Source of the DNA: Castor canadensis
Lineage: Eukaryota; Chordata; Mammalia; Rodentia; Castoridae
Length of the DNA stretch: 64,000 nt
Direction: 5' to 3'
Assembly: GCF_047511655.1 (NCBI RefSeq)
Contig: NC_133387.1
Location: forward strand, 44,310,853 to 44,374,852
A model generated the notes under the pieces. The model saw only the letters and a program-made list of their open reading frames with translations, was not told where the DNA came from and made no database searches. A program made the position numbers and the translations under genes. The stretch's first letter is position 1, and every line of letters begins with the position of its first letter. This document shows positions 33,776 to 46,112 of this stretch, one piece after another.

Positions 33776-33789
33776 TAATGTGTAAAAAC

Positions 33790-36000
33790 TTCCTTCTCAT
33801 AAAATAATCCAGGCAGGAAGACCAGGCAGTTCAGGGGACCAGGAATCCAGATTTCTTGTCATCCATAATGTATTTCCCTCACCCAGTGGGAAAGGGAGAA
33901 AGCAGAATTCAGGTGTGTTTCTTTCTAGGGCATAACCCATAAGTTATATGCACATCTTCTGGTCACATCCAATTGGCTAAAATAGGTCATATGGCCACAC
34001 CATCTGAGGGAAGCTAAAAAATTACTAAACTTGGGAAACACTGTACTCAGCTGAAACTTATACTATTATAGATACAGGGAAGAATAAATATTGAGGAAAT
34101 TATCAACAGTTTGTAACTGAGTTAAAACTAGATGAGGAAAAACATATTAAATTAGCAAGAGTTTGCCAAAACGGACTGTTGTCTTAATTTAGTCTTTGAC
34201 CTCATGATTAAACCAAATGTTTGGTCCGCTTCACGTGTGCTACATTTATCTGTTTTGAAGATCTTAATGATTCTTCTAAACTGTCCCTGTGTACATGGAA
34301 AGATATAGAGAGTTTCATCCTAATCTTTAAGTTAAGTCCTATTCTTTATTAAACAGTATGACCCTTTGATGGTTATTAGCCTTTGTCTACCAAGACAGCT
34401 ATGAATTCAGGTTTGCCCAAACCTGGCACAGTTCCTAGTCAGAAGCAGAATTACACTCCATGGTACATGATAGACAAAATTCTCCACCTGCAGTGAATAA
34501 GATGTCCCACTTTTGATGCATCACCAGTGTTTCCCTTGCAGAAATTCCAGTGGGTGATACTGGGGGTGGAGGGTGGAGAGCTGCATTATTTGTGTAGCAA
34601 TCTAAGCTGGTGTGGCAGCTCTCAGTGGAAATAAGCCTCCTTTCTGCATGGTAGCCTTAATTTTGAAGGGAAAGGAAGTTAATTTTAATTAATCAAAGTT
34701 AATGTTACTAATTAAACATTTGTTCTATTTTCATATGCACACACAAATTTGCTTAAATATATCACTAGCTCTTCAGAGGGTATAAAAAAGATTTGTTTTG
34801 CTATGTGAAGAGCAAAAATGGTCACAGAATTTAAACCAAAATTGGCTTCGAGGCTTAAACCATTTTCCCGAGTATATCCATTCTTAAAGTATTGCATAAT
34901 CCAAAAATAAATGACTGATTTTTTCCAATAAAATTTAAATTTCTAATACCAATACAAATCAGACAATAATTTTAACTTTTCAAAGTTAAACTTTTCCAAC
35001 ATTTCTTCTTATAGATGATATAAATTTTAATCTTCCAAAAACTCTCAAGGGAAGGTGATATTTTTTCTTATTAATGACTAGAGTTTTGGAGAGATTTATA
35101 TGTATGGCTCTTATTAAAATACGTTGATAACAATAATGACTTAAGCACGATCTTAATATTCTCTTCTATGAACCAGGCACAATGAGTACACATGATGCTA
35201 TCAAAGATTAATCAGGAAATAAAAGGATTTCAAAGTTATAGGGGAGTATAAATACTACACATGTAAATGAATGGTAGAGCAGTCATTTGCCCATGTGCCA
35301 TTTGCCAAGAGAAAGGACATACCATCTAATTTGTTCATGTTGGTTGAAAGTATAAGGAACATTTAAAATTTTAAAATGTGTATCAATAACCCCTAAAACA
35401 GATTGTAACAGATTGTACTATATATTATATTAAGTGTATGTCCATATTTACATTTATATAAATACATACATACACATGAATAAAAGATTACTGAATCAGT
35501 AATCAGAGATGGCCTATGGATAAAGTTTCACTTGAAACTTTAATAAATGCATATTCCTATGTTTTAGAAATATGACACTGTTTCAATCACCTTGACCTTT
35601 AGAAGGATAAAGGAAGCCTAAGTAGTTATATATAAATCAGCTTTCTCACTCACCTCCCCCCAGTGCTTATATTCCAATTATCTGCATTTTGAAGGCATAC
35701 TTTGAATACACAAATGACCTGCCATTCTACTGATTCTCTAGTAACAAATGTAAATATGTGCCTCACATCCAACCTTTGAAAATGGGTTTGAAAAAATATG
35801 TTTTTTCTAACTAGCAAACCACGACTGGTAGGAAGGAGAATGTTATAGTCAGGAAAATCTTTCTGGGAGATCTATTACTTTCTCAAAGCTTCAGTTAACA
35901 AACAGATACAATCACCCATTTATTGAGTATCTAGATGTTAGAAATAGCATTTCATTCTGTTTAAAAAAAATAATGATCTCTTTCTTTTTAACCTCATTCT
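33790..36000. other. Intergenic sequence without recognised elements
   Basis: AT-rich, with no repeat or exon I can support. Short TA/CA-rich tracts lie near 35395-35485. The same holds for 1.56-2.83, 4.78-5.98, 6.17-7.07, 26.76-27.43, 29.04-29.54, 29.73-30.15, 30.33-31.95 and 32.85-33.39 kb. Confidence 0.5.
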
Positions 36001-36004
36001 GTCT

Positions 36005-36235
36005 TGAGGTTAAGTGTCTTGGTTCAGACAACCTTAGATTCAAATCAGTGCTCAGTTTTCTCCCTCTAAACATGTTAGGCATGTTTCATGGCACTCTGGG
36101 TAGTGATTTCATCTGTAAAATAAGGATAATAACTTGACCCACAATACTGGGTTGCTGTAAGGATTAAATGTAAACCAGACAACATATGCCAGACCCCAGG
36201 AGTACTCCATTCATGTTAGCTGTGGATTTCAGATT
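36005..36235 (+). mobile_element. MIR SINE
   Basis: It has a typical MIR core and tail: 'ttcaaatcagtgctcag', 'catctgtaaaataaggataataac', 'gggttgctgtaaggattaaatg', 'gtactccattcatgttagct'. Confidence 0.75.
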
Positions 36236-36719
36236 TGTTTGCATCATTATTCAATATCCGTTTTTCATTCCACCCTGCTAAATTGTTTCAGCCACTGTAC
36301 ATTCAATGAACTTACTCAGAAACCTATTACCAGGGATAGACATTGGGATTTATTTCAACACAATTAATATTAGAAAGCACTTATTCCAATGTTTTTTCTT
36401 CCTGTGATTTGCAAGGAACTCCAGAAACAAGGGGTTTGGTTCTTTTCTGATGACAAAGAGACGAAGAAACTGCTGTGGCAATAACAAGTATAAAAGATAC
36501 AAGACATATAGGTATGAAAAATGCAAACACATACACAGGTGTTTTTAAACCACAGCCTTTTTCCTTTAAGCTCAAACTTGGTTTCCAAGGACAGGCCTCC
36601 AACTTTTCTTGGCATTAAAGGCGTAAAATCTCCTGTCCCCTAAAGTTACCAGAATCTAAGGTGGAAGGAAGTAGCACACACCACACACTGGACAGAGGGA
36701 ATCCTGGGCGTTCGCTTTG

Positions 36720-37960
36720 GCTCCCACCTGTAGCCAGGTCATTGTGACGCAAATGCTATGGACACGTGGAACACCTGCAGGAGAGCAGGGGCGGGGCCAT
36801 TCTGGGCGGCCTGTCCCAGCGGGGGGCTACCCCAGGAGATGGGGATCAAGGAAAGACCCCAGGGAGTAGAGAAAGGGAGACTCACTCCCTTCATCCCCGA
36901 TCCGCCCCAAACAAGGTGAGATCATCGCCCCTTCCCTATCCTCAGTCCCAGGGTCCCTGCTGAAAGGGGTCGCCCGCCGCGGTCCCCAGCAGGGAGGCGT
37001 GGGGATAGGAGGAGGCTCTGGAGGCTATAGCACCCAGGCCGTGGGCGCTGGCGAAGAAGGGAAAGCTCCCGCTCCCCCCGGCCGCTGCGCTGCGCTGCGG
37101 CGCGCACGGGATCCACCGGCTGCTATTCCGGCTGGCGGCGGCCGCTGCAGGAAGGGCCGGTTCCTGCGCTCCCCCCGCCCCTTCCCTCGCCTTCTGCCGA
37201 CGCTGACGTCGCATGAGGGATCTGAAGGGACGCTCAGATCGCGGCCGGGAGGTTCCAGGGGGCCGGGGCTCCGAGGTACCTGCCCTCCGGGGCCGGGGCG
37301 GGGGCGCGTCGGGCGGGCTGCATGCTGCAGCGGGAAACGCCCGGCAACCGGGTGGTCGGGGGTGCCAGCCAAGGCTGCCTCCTCTGCCCTCTGTGGGCGG
37401 CGGGTGACAGGCGGGCCGCCGCCTCCTGCCCCCGATCCCTGTGCTGGAACCGCATGAGCCCCTTCCCCTCCCCCGTCTCCTCCCTCTGGCCTGGGAAGGT
37501 CTGGAGGATGCGCGCACCATGGGAGCGTACGTCAGCCCCTGGAGAGCCCAAGGGAAGCGGTCCGCTTCTCGGCCCCATCTCGCGCTGGCGCCAGCTCTAG
37601 CAGCACCTGCATCCACACCCTTGCCAGCCCACCTCACCCACCCGCTCCCTGTCTCGCCTTCCCACCTCACCCACCCGCTCCCTGTCTCGCCTTCCAAGCG
37701 GCTTCGGCTCTAGGACCCCGAGGTCCCTTCTGGGCTGACTTGTTGACAAGTTCACCTGCCGCGGTGCCTGATGTTTGCTTTTTATCTTCGCCCCATTGCC
37801 GGTCTTTGGCAGGGGTGCCCGAGAGCAGATGGGTACTTTTTTATGATCACTTGGTGCTATAAGGCCTGAATGTGGTCTCCCGCGGGCGAGGTGTTCACCG
37901 GTCTCGGATCACACAGGGGCGAGTGTCCCTGAGCAGGCCAGGTTCCTGCAAACCAAGGCG
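36720..37960 (+). promoter_or_regulatory. ICA1: CpG island, probable ICA1 promoter and first exon region
   Basis: This is the only long GC-rich, CpG-dense stretch in the window; the core is about 36960-37580. Visible motifs are GC boxes at 36788-36798 and 37295-37306, an E-box CACGTG at 36763-36768 and a CRE-like TGACGTCG at 37204-37211. I see no TATA box in a useful place, as is usual for CpG-island promoters. It lies 21 kb upstream of the first ICA1 coding exon on the same strand, so it is most likely the ICA1 promoter with a non-coding exon 1. I cannot fix the transcription start. One good donor-like site, CAAG|GTGAGA, has its GT at 36916-36917. Long minus-strand open frames here (for example 36942-37697) are a by-product of GC-rich DNA. 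Confidence 0.75.
37628..37693. repeat. Perfect 33-bp tandem duplication in the CpG island
   Basis: Units 37628-37660 and 37661-37693 are identical. Each starts CCCACCTCACCCACCCGCTC and ends TCTCGCCTT. Confidence 0.95.
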
Positions 37961-38714
37961 CGCTGGTTTCCTTTGGGTGCTGCTGACTCCGCCTTTCCTG
38001 CCCCGCGATTGCAGCTCCTGTTTCCTCTAGAAAAGAGCATATCCTGTTATGATGCCTGCCTTTCCCACCAGCGTCTCTCACTTAACCTTTCCCACTGTCT
38101 TTTTACCTGGAGCGCCCCAAAGCCTCTCAACTTCTCTTTGGGGTCTTTAAAGTATCGCGCCCAGATGTTGGCTGAAGTCTTTGGCAGCCTGATGGGGAGA
38201 ATGAAGGTTTAGAAAGAGAATCAAGTTCTCTGCTTTTAGATAGCATTAAAACTATCTGCACAAGAAAGGGTTTTGTCCCTGAACCTGGGGTGACAGCCTT
38301 AGTTACTGAGATCTGGTAACTATAAAAATAATTAAGGCCTGGAAGATACATCACCAGCTGGTTTGAAAATGATACTCAGTGCAGGAAGAAAGTCACATAA
38401 GGCATTCATTGGCCATTAGGGTCCATAAATTATGACTCATTGCAAACATGTCCGTGTCTCCGTATTTCAGCGAAGTCTGTCCAGGAAAACTTCAAATTGG
38501 TTTTCGTGGCCTTCTGGTTTGGATCTGAGATCAGAACTGTTTCAGGGGTTGAGGGGAGGGGGTTGTGATGTAGGAAATGGTAGGAAATGATTATTAGTTG
38601 AAATCCTTGCCCCAGACTCAGTTTCTTAGTGTTTACAAACCCCACCCCCATTTTAAAATTAGATTTTTGTGAATTTTCAAACCAAAGATTTTCTTGTTAG
38701 GTTTCCATGTTTAT

Positions 38715-38812
38715 TTACTTATTTATTTCTTGTGGTACTGGGGTTTAGACACAGGCCATCGTTGCTTGCTAAGCAGGCGCTCTACCTTTTAAGCCATATA
38801 CCCAACCCTCAG
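38715..38812 (-). repeat. ID-type SINE
   Basis: The plus strand reads 'ttgtggtactggggtttagacacaggccatcgttgcttgctaagcaggcgctctacctttta', a reversed ID unit after a T-rich tail. Confidence 0.75.
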
Positions 38813-38995
38813 TCTTTATTTTTGAAACATCTTTTGTACAGAATACCATTGGGGACTAAATCAGTTTGTAATCTTTAGTAGCTTAAATATCACTATTTGG
38901 TTTTAGAAAAATACATTATTTTAATTGCAGATATTACTTTCTAATTTACCTTTTTGTATTGCAGAGGTAAATAATTGTCTTTAGAAACAGTCCCA

Positions 38996-39530
38996 ATTAA
39001 ATCAAGGGCAAACACAACAAGGGGATTGGACTATGAGCACATGATAAAAGCGAGAGCACACAAGGGAGGGGTGAGGATAGGTAAGACACCTAAAAAACTA
39101 GCTAGCATTTGTTGCCCTTAATGCAGAGAAACTAAAGCAGATACCTTAAAGCAACTGAGGCCAATAGGAAAAGGGGACCAGGAACTAGAGAAAAGGTTAG
39201 ATCAAAAAGAATTAACCTAGAAGGTAACACCCACGCACAGGAAATCAATGTGAGTCAATGCCCTGTATAGCTATCCTTATCTCAACCAGCAAAACCCCTT
39301 GTTCCTTCCTATTATGGCTTATACTCTCTCTACAACAAAATTAGAAATAAGGGCAAAATAGTCTCTGCTGGGTATTGAGGGGGGGGAGAGGGAGGGGGTG
39401 GAGTGGGTGGTAAGGGAGGGGGTGGGGGCAGGGGGGAGAAATGACCCAAGCCTTGTATGCACATATGAATAATAAAAGAAAAATGAAAAAAAAAAAAAAG
39501 AAGACACTAGGAGAAAAAAAAAAAGAAAAA
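38996..39530 (+). mobile_element. Young L1 3' end, with target-site duplication and double A-tail
   Basis: It is flanked by AGAAACAGTCCCA (38983-38995 and 39531-39543). The sequence is L1 3' UTR only, with the G-rich tract at about 39380-39440 and the polyadenylation signal near 39470. After a first A-run come about 13 unrelated bases (AAGACACTAGGAG), then a second A-run. This may be a very short 3' transduction. Confidence 0.92.
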
Positions 39531-39540
39531 AGAAACAGTC

Positions 39541-39680
39541 CCAGCCACTAAGAAGGCTGAGGCAGAAGGATCTCAAGTTTTAGGGTAACAGTGGAAAGGA
39601 AGGGTTGAGGGCTCAAGTGGTAGGGCTGCTTGCCTAGTTATGAAATTGCAGATGAACCGTAGCACTCTACTTATAATCGT
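39541..39680 (+). repeat. Degenerate B1-dID SINE next to the L1 at 38996-39530
   Basis: 'cccagccactaagaaggctgaggcagaaggatctcaag' is a B1 body. It is followed by 'gggctcaagtggtagggctgcttgcctagttatgaa', an ID-type unit. Confidence 0.6.
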
Positions 39681-40494
39681 GGAGAGACCTAAGGTTAAAA
39701 ATCTGACCCTGAGTCCTTCAACCACTGAAGGATATCACAGTGAAGGATATCCTTCACTGACCACTGAAGGATAAACTCACTGGCTGGTAATTACCTGGAG
39801 GTTTATTTTGTAACTATACCCTGCACTGTTTGATACACTTGAGTATTTGTCTGACTGCTTCTTCTGAGAGTCTTTATTGCTGGGTTTATCATTCAACATC
39901 AACCTTAGAAAAGTACAGAACTTTTGTTACTTACTAGAAAGCCTTTAATATTGCTGCATTTTCAAGTTTTTTTTTTTTTTAAATAGAAGCAGTTTTATCA
40001 GAGGTAGGCAGGTGTGTGACAACTGTGACATGGGATAGTAAAGTAAACTTGTGTTTAGCATGAATTCTGGGTTTCAGAAGCCTCATACAGGAGAGGGTGG
40101 GGAAGTGGATAGGCCACCAGGATCAAGATAACTGTTCCCTCTTTATTGGTTGAACTGACAGAAGCCTAAGGGTAGGTGGCTTTTGATCAGCTCACTGGTC
40201 ACTAGTGTACTTTAACTCCATCTGTATTATTCACATTTAGGAGATATGTGGTCAAGGATGCTGTCTGCATGTTTTATTAGATTATTAGCTAAAGCCCCTT
40301 ATTGCCACCCCCATACCACCCAGAATCTGTCTGAGTAGAACCTTAAACTCAACAACTGATAGAGGAGAAACATTTTTCCTCATATTTTTCTTGATTCCCA
40401 AGCAGTTATGTTTCATACTGCAATCATATCTAGCATTTTGGAGGAGTAGAGAGAACACACGGCTTTAGATCCTGATTGAAGCAGAATTGGAATC

Positions 40495-40920
40495 TGTTGT
40501 GGTTTGCATATGAAATGTCCTCTTAAGGGTCATATGTTAACAGCTTGGTCTCCAATGCAGTGTAAGATTTGGGGGAACTAATTGGGCTCTAACATAATCA
40601 ATTAATTAATCCACTGATTGAGTCATAATTTGATGGCATTATTGGGTGGATGGAAACTAGGAGGTAGGACCTGGAAGGAGAAAACAAGCCTGGAAGGAGA
40701 AAACAAGCCTTTGAAGGGTATATCTTGGACCTTGCTGTATCTCTGGTCTTCATTAGGTGAGTAGCTGACTTCTACCATGCTCTTCCACTATGATGTTCTG
40801 TCTCACCAGACCCAGAAACAATGGAGCCAGCTAATGATTGAAACCTGTAAACCATAAGCCAGAATAAATCTTTCCTCCTTTAAGTTGATATAGTCACAGC
40901 GATGAAAAGTGACTTACACA
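40495..40920 (+). repeat. MaLR-type solo LTR
   Basis: It opens TGTTGTGGTTTGCATATGAA and ends TTACACA. It has the MaLR 3' signature 'ccataagccagaataaatctttcctcctttaagttgat' and 'cacagcgatgaaaagtgac'. The flanks GAATC (40490-40494) and GAACC (40921-40925) look like a 5-bp duplication with one change. A 19-bp unit is repeated in tandem at about 40671-40708. Confidence 0.7.
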
Positions 40921-41037
40921 GAACCCTGGCTGCAACACCTGACTAACCATGTGACCTTCAGCAGGTTTCTTTAGCTCTCTAATCAGTATTCCTTATCTAT
41001 GGGCCAGGAATAGCCACCCTGTGTGATTAGTGTGAGA

Positions 41038-41038
<1 letters not shown>

Positions 41039-41081
<43 letters not shown>
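41039..41081. repeat. (TG)n microsatellite
   Basis: About 21 uninterrupted TG units. Confidence 0.97.
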
Positions 41082-41084
<3 letters not shown>

Positions 41085-41351
41085 TTTGCATAGTGAATAG
41101 GACTCAAGTAGTAGCAATGAATTATTCTTTCACATGTGAAACATGTGCTATTTGTATCTGAATGGGATGCTACTGCTTTGCCTGTGATAGGGCATGTGTT
41201 CCAATTTGGTTTTGAGTAGTGAAAGTGATTTTTGCACCAGAAATAAGAATCTGGACTTTATAAAAAATATTTCCCAAAGTTGAGATAAACAATCTGTTGT
41301 CCAGGAAGAAAGCAAAGCTTATTTGTCCCAGTAGGGGGTAGATCTTCCAAG

Positions 41352-41512
41352 CCCCTGCCACTCAGATGTGGTCCATGGACCAGCAACAAACTTCCTTGTG
41401 AGCTTGTTATAAATCCCAAATCTTAGCTTGTTATCTCTCCCTTCCAGACCTACTGAATTCAAATCTGCACTTAACACACTGTCCATGTGTTATTTATAGT
41501 TTGAGAAGTATT
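41352..41512 (-). mobile_element. MER5A-like relic
   Basis: 'gtggtccatggaccagcaacaaacttccttgtgagcttgttataaatcc…cctactgaattc…gtttgagaagtattgctg'. A second, reversed-looking MER5 piece follows directly at 41515-41655 ('tttctcaaaatttagtggtccac'). Confidence 0.6.
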
Positions 41513-42354
41513 GCTGTTCACTGGTATTTCTCAAAATTTAGTGGTCCACAAAATCATATGGGGGCTTGTTAAATGTAGATTGACAGTTTGGCTTCTACCA
41601 TCTGCTTTTAACACCTCAGATCATTCTCATGCCCAGGGTTTTCTTCTGTTGTTTGAAAATACAGCACCAAAACAAGCATTAGTCCTCATCCTTAACAAAG
41701 CACTTTGGCAAACCTGATCTTATTTGCTACTCACCCTTTCTGAGATAAGTAAGTATTGCAATCCCCATCTAGCAGATAAGAAAATTAAGAATATAGACAT
41801 GATGTGCCCTGGAAAATTCATGTGGTAGAACTGCTTTGGAACCTCTGTAAATCCTAGTTGGTCATACTTTTCACTACTCCAAGATCCAAATTAATATGGG
41901 TTTGTGCTTCTGTTTGTTTAGTTTGGAGCTACAAGTAATTTTCACAAATACCAGTGAATCTCTCTAGAGCAAGGATGATTATATATGAAGAGCGTTTTAT
42001 GCATACTTTGAAAAGAAAGTTTTCCCTCTGTGTGACAGTAGGCCAGTTATTTATGACAACTGATTTTAAGCTTCATCATAAAATGGGAATGATGTCAATT
42101 TGGCAATATTGTGAACAGTGCTGTGGGTACGTCAGACACTTCAGTGTCTGAGAAGTGGTAGTTTTTCAATTAATGGTAACTCTCTGTCCCAAAGCAAACC
42201 TAGAGAGACAGAGTATGAGTTGATAAAAAGCTGGGAAAAGGATGCATTGCTCATGATGAGAATTGTCACTCTCTCCTGCTAAGTCACATGACATCGTTCA
42301 TCAAGCCTTTGGCCAAATCAGAGAAGCTTGTCTCTTACTTAGTATAAAACAAAT

Positions 42355-42715
42355 AAATGTTGTATATATACCACGTGCCATACAGTGGATTAAATCCTGG
42401 GAATCCCAAGACAAAATCCAGATCTTACCATGCTCTGGAAAAATCTACAGTCTGCTAAAGGAGAAAGATGAGTCAGCTTACAATTACTTTTCCACAAAAG
42501 CACAGAGGGGATAGAGAGAGGCATTCTGGGGAAATAAAGCCCAGGGAGAGATACCCCACAGGCAGGAAACCTGAGACGTTTCATGAAGGTGGTAGTCCTT
42601 GAGGTGAGCCTTGAATGACCAATAGTAATTCAGCAAGTGAACCAAGAATTGGGAGTAGAGCGTCCCAACAGAGTATGTACATGTACGAAGGGAGGTAGAG
42701 AAAATACTGGCAGGT
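42355..42715 (-). mobile_element. L2-like fragment
   Basis: The complement-strand order matches an L2 3' region ('ctacagtctgctaaaggag', 'cttgaggtgagccttgaatgacc', 'gcgtcccaacagag'). Weakly conserved. Confidence 0.45.
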
Positions 42716-42724
42716 AGTCCTTTT

Positions 42725-42860
42725 GTCTGGAGCCTGATGCAGATGTGTGTCCCTTATTTAGCTGAGTGACTTTGGGCAAGTTTGATTATCTGTGAGTTGG
42801 GAGGGTTAGATACATTAGCCAATGTAAACATATGACTGCTTTCAGTTATGTACTGGATAG
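42725..42860 (+). mobile_element. MIR SINE fragment
   Basis: 'gctgagtgactttgggcaagtttgattatctgtgagttgggagggttagatacatta' follows the MIR core. Confidence 0.55.
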
Positions 42861-43574
42861 TTGCGAAAGAGGTGGAGGTATAGAAGTAGAAAATAGAGCA
42901 CTGGTGTTAAAAGGGTGTTAGAGAACACTGGTAGAGTCAATTTTAGAACACATTTAGCAGAAAATACATGAAATTAAAAGAGCGTTGCTGAAAAAATTAA
43001 CTGAATGTAATACAGTACTATGGAGTAGGAAACACAAAGTTTATGTGTTCTATGATGGACCACTGAATATATAATAGTAGTTATTAATCCCAACAGTCTA
43101 GGTTTGAAAGTAGTTCCTCTAGCTCTAGGTGGTGAGTATATTTGTACAAGCAGTATCTTTAAAGTACTCCAACTCCTTTCCAAGAATACACACTTAAATC
43201 CATCCCATTATTTCCTATCATCACCATTACTCACTCCTACTTCTCTGTTCCCAGAATAGAATAATGGACACCAGTGTCTGAAACATATTTAGAGGAAATC
43301 CAGCCTTCTATGTAATATTTCCTGATAGGGTATCCTTAGCCAAAAAGCAAGGAGCTAATTTTGACAAATGGTGGCCTCTCTCCTTATTGGTAGAAACACA
43401 GAGTGAGTTGTTCATCAGTTGTAGGATTGGTTGTGCAGAGTAGCACCATGGTGGCAGTGGACTTGTGACTAACAGCACCTGAGCTTATGATTGGGTGAGA
43501 CTGTTTTTACAGAAACAGCCCATTATACAACCTCCTTTCATCTAAGAGTAGAGTGGTAAAAACAAGAGCTCAGG

Positions 43575-43755
43575 GGTCAAAAGTAGGGTTAAGTTTAGTA
43601 GTTGTTGATTTGGGGTAAATTACTTTACCTTTCTAAGTTTTTTTCTCACTTGCAAAATGGGTTGATATCCCCTGGGTAGTTTTGGGAAGATGAAGTCATG
43701 GTATCAAGTGCTTCCCACATGTAAAATGCTCAGTAAGTAGTAGCTCACAGCTACA
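43575..43755 (+). mobile_element. MIR SINE
   Basis: 'ttggggtaaattactttacctttctaag' and 'ctcacttgcaaaatgggttgatatcc' followed by 'aaatgctcagtaagtag' give the MIR order. Confidence 0.65.
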
Positions 43756-43759
43756 GTCC

Positions 43760-44105
43760 TTTGTAGGCTTACTACATGCCTAGTATAGTTCAGGTGCTAT
43801 GCTTGATCCAAAAAATGCAAAAATGAACTTTAGGGGATTGCTCTCAAGGGACCTACAGTCGGGTACAGGAAATGCAGCTGTAAGTACCTCATTATGGAAG
43901 AGTAATGGAAGTGCACTGGCACCCTGGCATGGGACAGCTGGTTCTTGGGCAGAGGGCAGGTGTTGGGTTGGGAAGACTTCACTGAGGAGGTAGTATTTGA
44001 AGAGAAGTAAGTTATAAGTTGCTGAACTAGACAGAGAAAAGGAAGGCAATCCAAAGGAAAGAATTATTTTAAGCTATGAAGTGTCAAAGTACATTCAGGG
44101 AAACT
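43760..44105 (-). mobile_element. L2-like fragment
   Basis: It contains 'ttactacatgcctagtatagttcaggtgctatgcttg', 'tctcaagggacctacagtc' and 'cttcactgaggaggtagtatttga', in the order expected for a reversed L2 3' end. Confidence 0.5.
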
Positions 44106-44114
44106 TTAGAAGTC

Positions 44115-44206
44115 TACACTGTTGCTGGGAATGTAAATTAGTGAAACCACCATGGAAAGCACTATGGAGGTCCCTCAAAAAACTAAGAATAGAACTACCA
44201 TAGGAA
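44115..44206 (+). mobile_element. Small L1 ORF2 fragment
   Basis: It reads like the L1 segment 'cactgttg(g)tgggaatgtaaattagt...caccatggaaagc...tatggaggt'. It is a short relic. Confidence 0.55.
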
Positions 44207-45984
44207 GCAGAAAGGAATAGTTCTGTGTGAGGTATAGTAAAGTTAGGAAGAAAAAAGCCAGAGTATGGGGTGGGGAGAAGGTGTTTTTTGCTAAGAGGTT
44301 CAGAGTTTCTCTAGTGGCAAGAGGAAACAAAGCATTTTGAATGGGAGAGCAGTGTGTGTAGCTTTGCAGTTTACAGTAGTATTACAGACTGTAGTGTAAA
44401 AGATTAGAAAGGGCAGATACAGGGATGGTGTTGCCTATGAAGGTCTAGATTAAGCCCCACCTATAAAAATAGAAAAGAGAAGATTCACTCAAGGAGGAAG
44501 AATAGAGTGAACTTGGAGACTGGCTGCAAGAGATGAGAGAGAAGTCAAGTTCTCAATTTAGGCCATCTGGTTGGCTGGTGTTTAACATAGGGACTACAGA
44601 GAGAAGAATGATTAAGGGGGTGGAAATGGAGAGAAGTTTAGTTTTAGATGTGCTGAATTTGAAGAGCCTATGGAACATTGAAGTGAAAACTATAGTCTCA
44701 AGGTAAAGAAATAGATCCAGTGCTCTGCAGAGGTGTTTAATTTTGGAAGTCATTGGCATACAGCTGGTGATTGAAGGATGGAAGTATATGAAATTACCTA
44801 GAGAGAGAGAGCAAGTAAAGTATCAGGTAGCCAAGGTTGAACCTGATATTTGACCTGTGGACTCAGAGAAAGAGGAGCTAACAAAATTGAGGTATGGAAT
44901 GTATTTCCTGAGGATTCAAGGAAGGGGATTTCAAGAAGGGAAGGGAGCATAGTCAAAGGTCAAGAGAGATGAGGACTGGAGTTGGGTCCATAGTATAAGA
45001 GTTTCTCTATTATTGTAGAGAAGGAAATATGGCATGGACTCAGAACTCTGATTGTGAAGAGAAAGAAGAGGATGTGTCTAGAAGGAGAAAAAGTGAGCTG
45101 ATGGCAGAAAGCAAGAAAGATTGATGGCCTAAGGTAGGGAGGGGCAAGGTTTTGGCAATGGTGGGGGATAGCTCCAAAGAAGTGAGCAGTGGTGTATGGA
45201 AAGTAGAAGCTATGAAAGAAAGTGCCCAACGTCAAGCCCAGGGTTCCCAGAGTACACAAGAAGGAAGATGGCCCCTCATTACCCTGGGAAGTTTTCTCCT
45301 GCTGCTACCTGAGGCCAGGAGTTGAGTATGTTCTCACCTCGTGCTCTCTTCAGTGTTGCCATGCATACCTGCAACAATATTGTGAAGTGTGTAAAGGTTA
45401 AATTGGTGCCAAGCTACTCTCCCCTTTCTGTCTCTTGTTTCTCCCTACTCTGCCTACCTGGAGCTCACTGCCTTCATGCAACTTCCTGGTTATTCTACCT
45501 GGGCCTGCCCTACCAGGTGTATACTCAGTGATCCTGTTTTTCTTGATCCTCATCAAAACAACCATGAACTCTGGGTTTTGCTACTGTCTAATCCCATAAC
45601 TTATTCCCTGAAGAAGTAGAAGAGAGAATCTGAAAAAGGAATCTTTTATTGGTACTCAAATGACACTAACTAGATGACCCAGTAGAGGCAAGAGTGACTC
45701 TTTTATTTGGGATACATGAAAATGTCAAGTTTTCTCTTTCTGTCTGCTTCCTTTTGTTGCTGACTCTAAGGTCTGCTTCCCTGCTAGGCTTCCTTCATTC
45801 CTTGCTCATAAACCAACCCAAACTTAAACAAGATTATAGTTACCACAACTTAACCAAGGAAAGTCCTCAAATACATGCCATTTTCAGAGAAAGTAGCTGT
45901 GCTGCTTTGTTTACAGGACCTGTGCACAGCATTGAAAATTTATAAACCATATACTGGTGTCTAATTATTTCAGCAATTTAAGGC

Positions 45985-46112
45985 TAGTGTAATAAGCCTT
46001 ATTCTGTGCCTTGGGAAATTTCCTTCAGTCTGGAGCCTCAGTTCCCTTATCCATAAAAAGAGGAGGGTGGACTAAATGGTCTGTAATTCTCTTTTAGCTC
46101 TCAGCTAGGAGA
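45985..46112 (+). mobile_element. MIR SINE fragment
   Basis: 'cttgggaaatttccttcagtctggagcctcagttcccttatccataaaaagagg' follows the MIR core. Confidence 0.55.

Noticed and set aside
36942-37697. 251-codon open frame on the minus strand in the CpG island
   Set aside because: GC-rich DNA is poor in stops; several long frames overlap on both strands, and the product is Arg/Gly/Pro-rich with no known motif.
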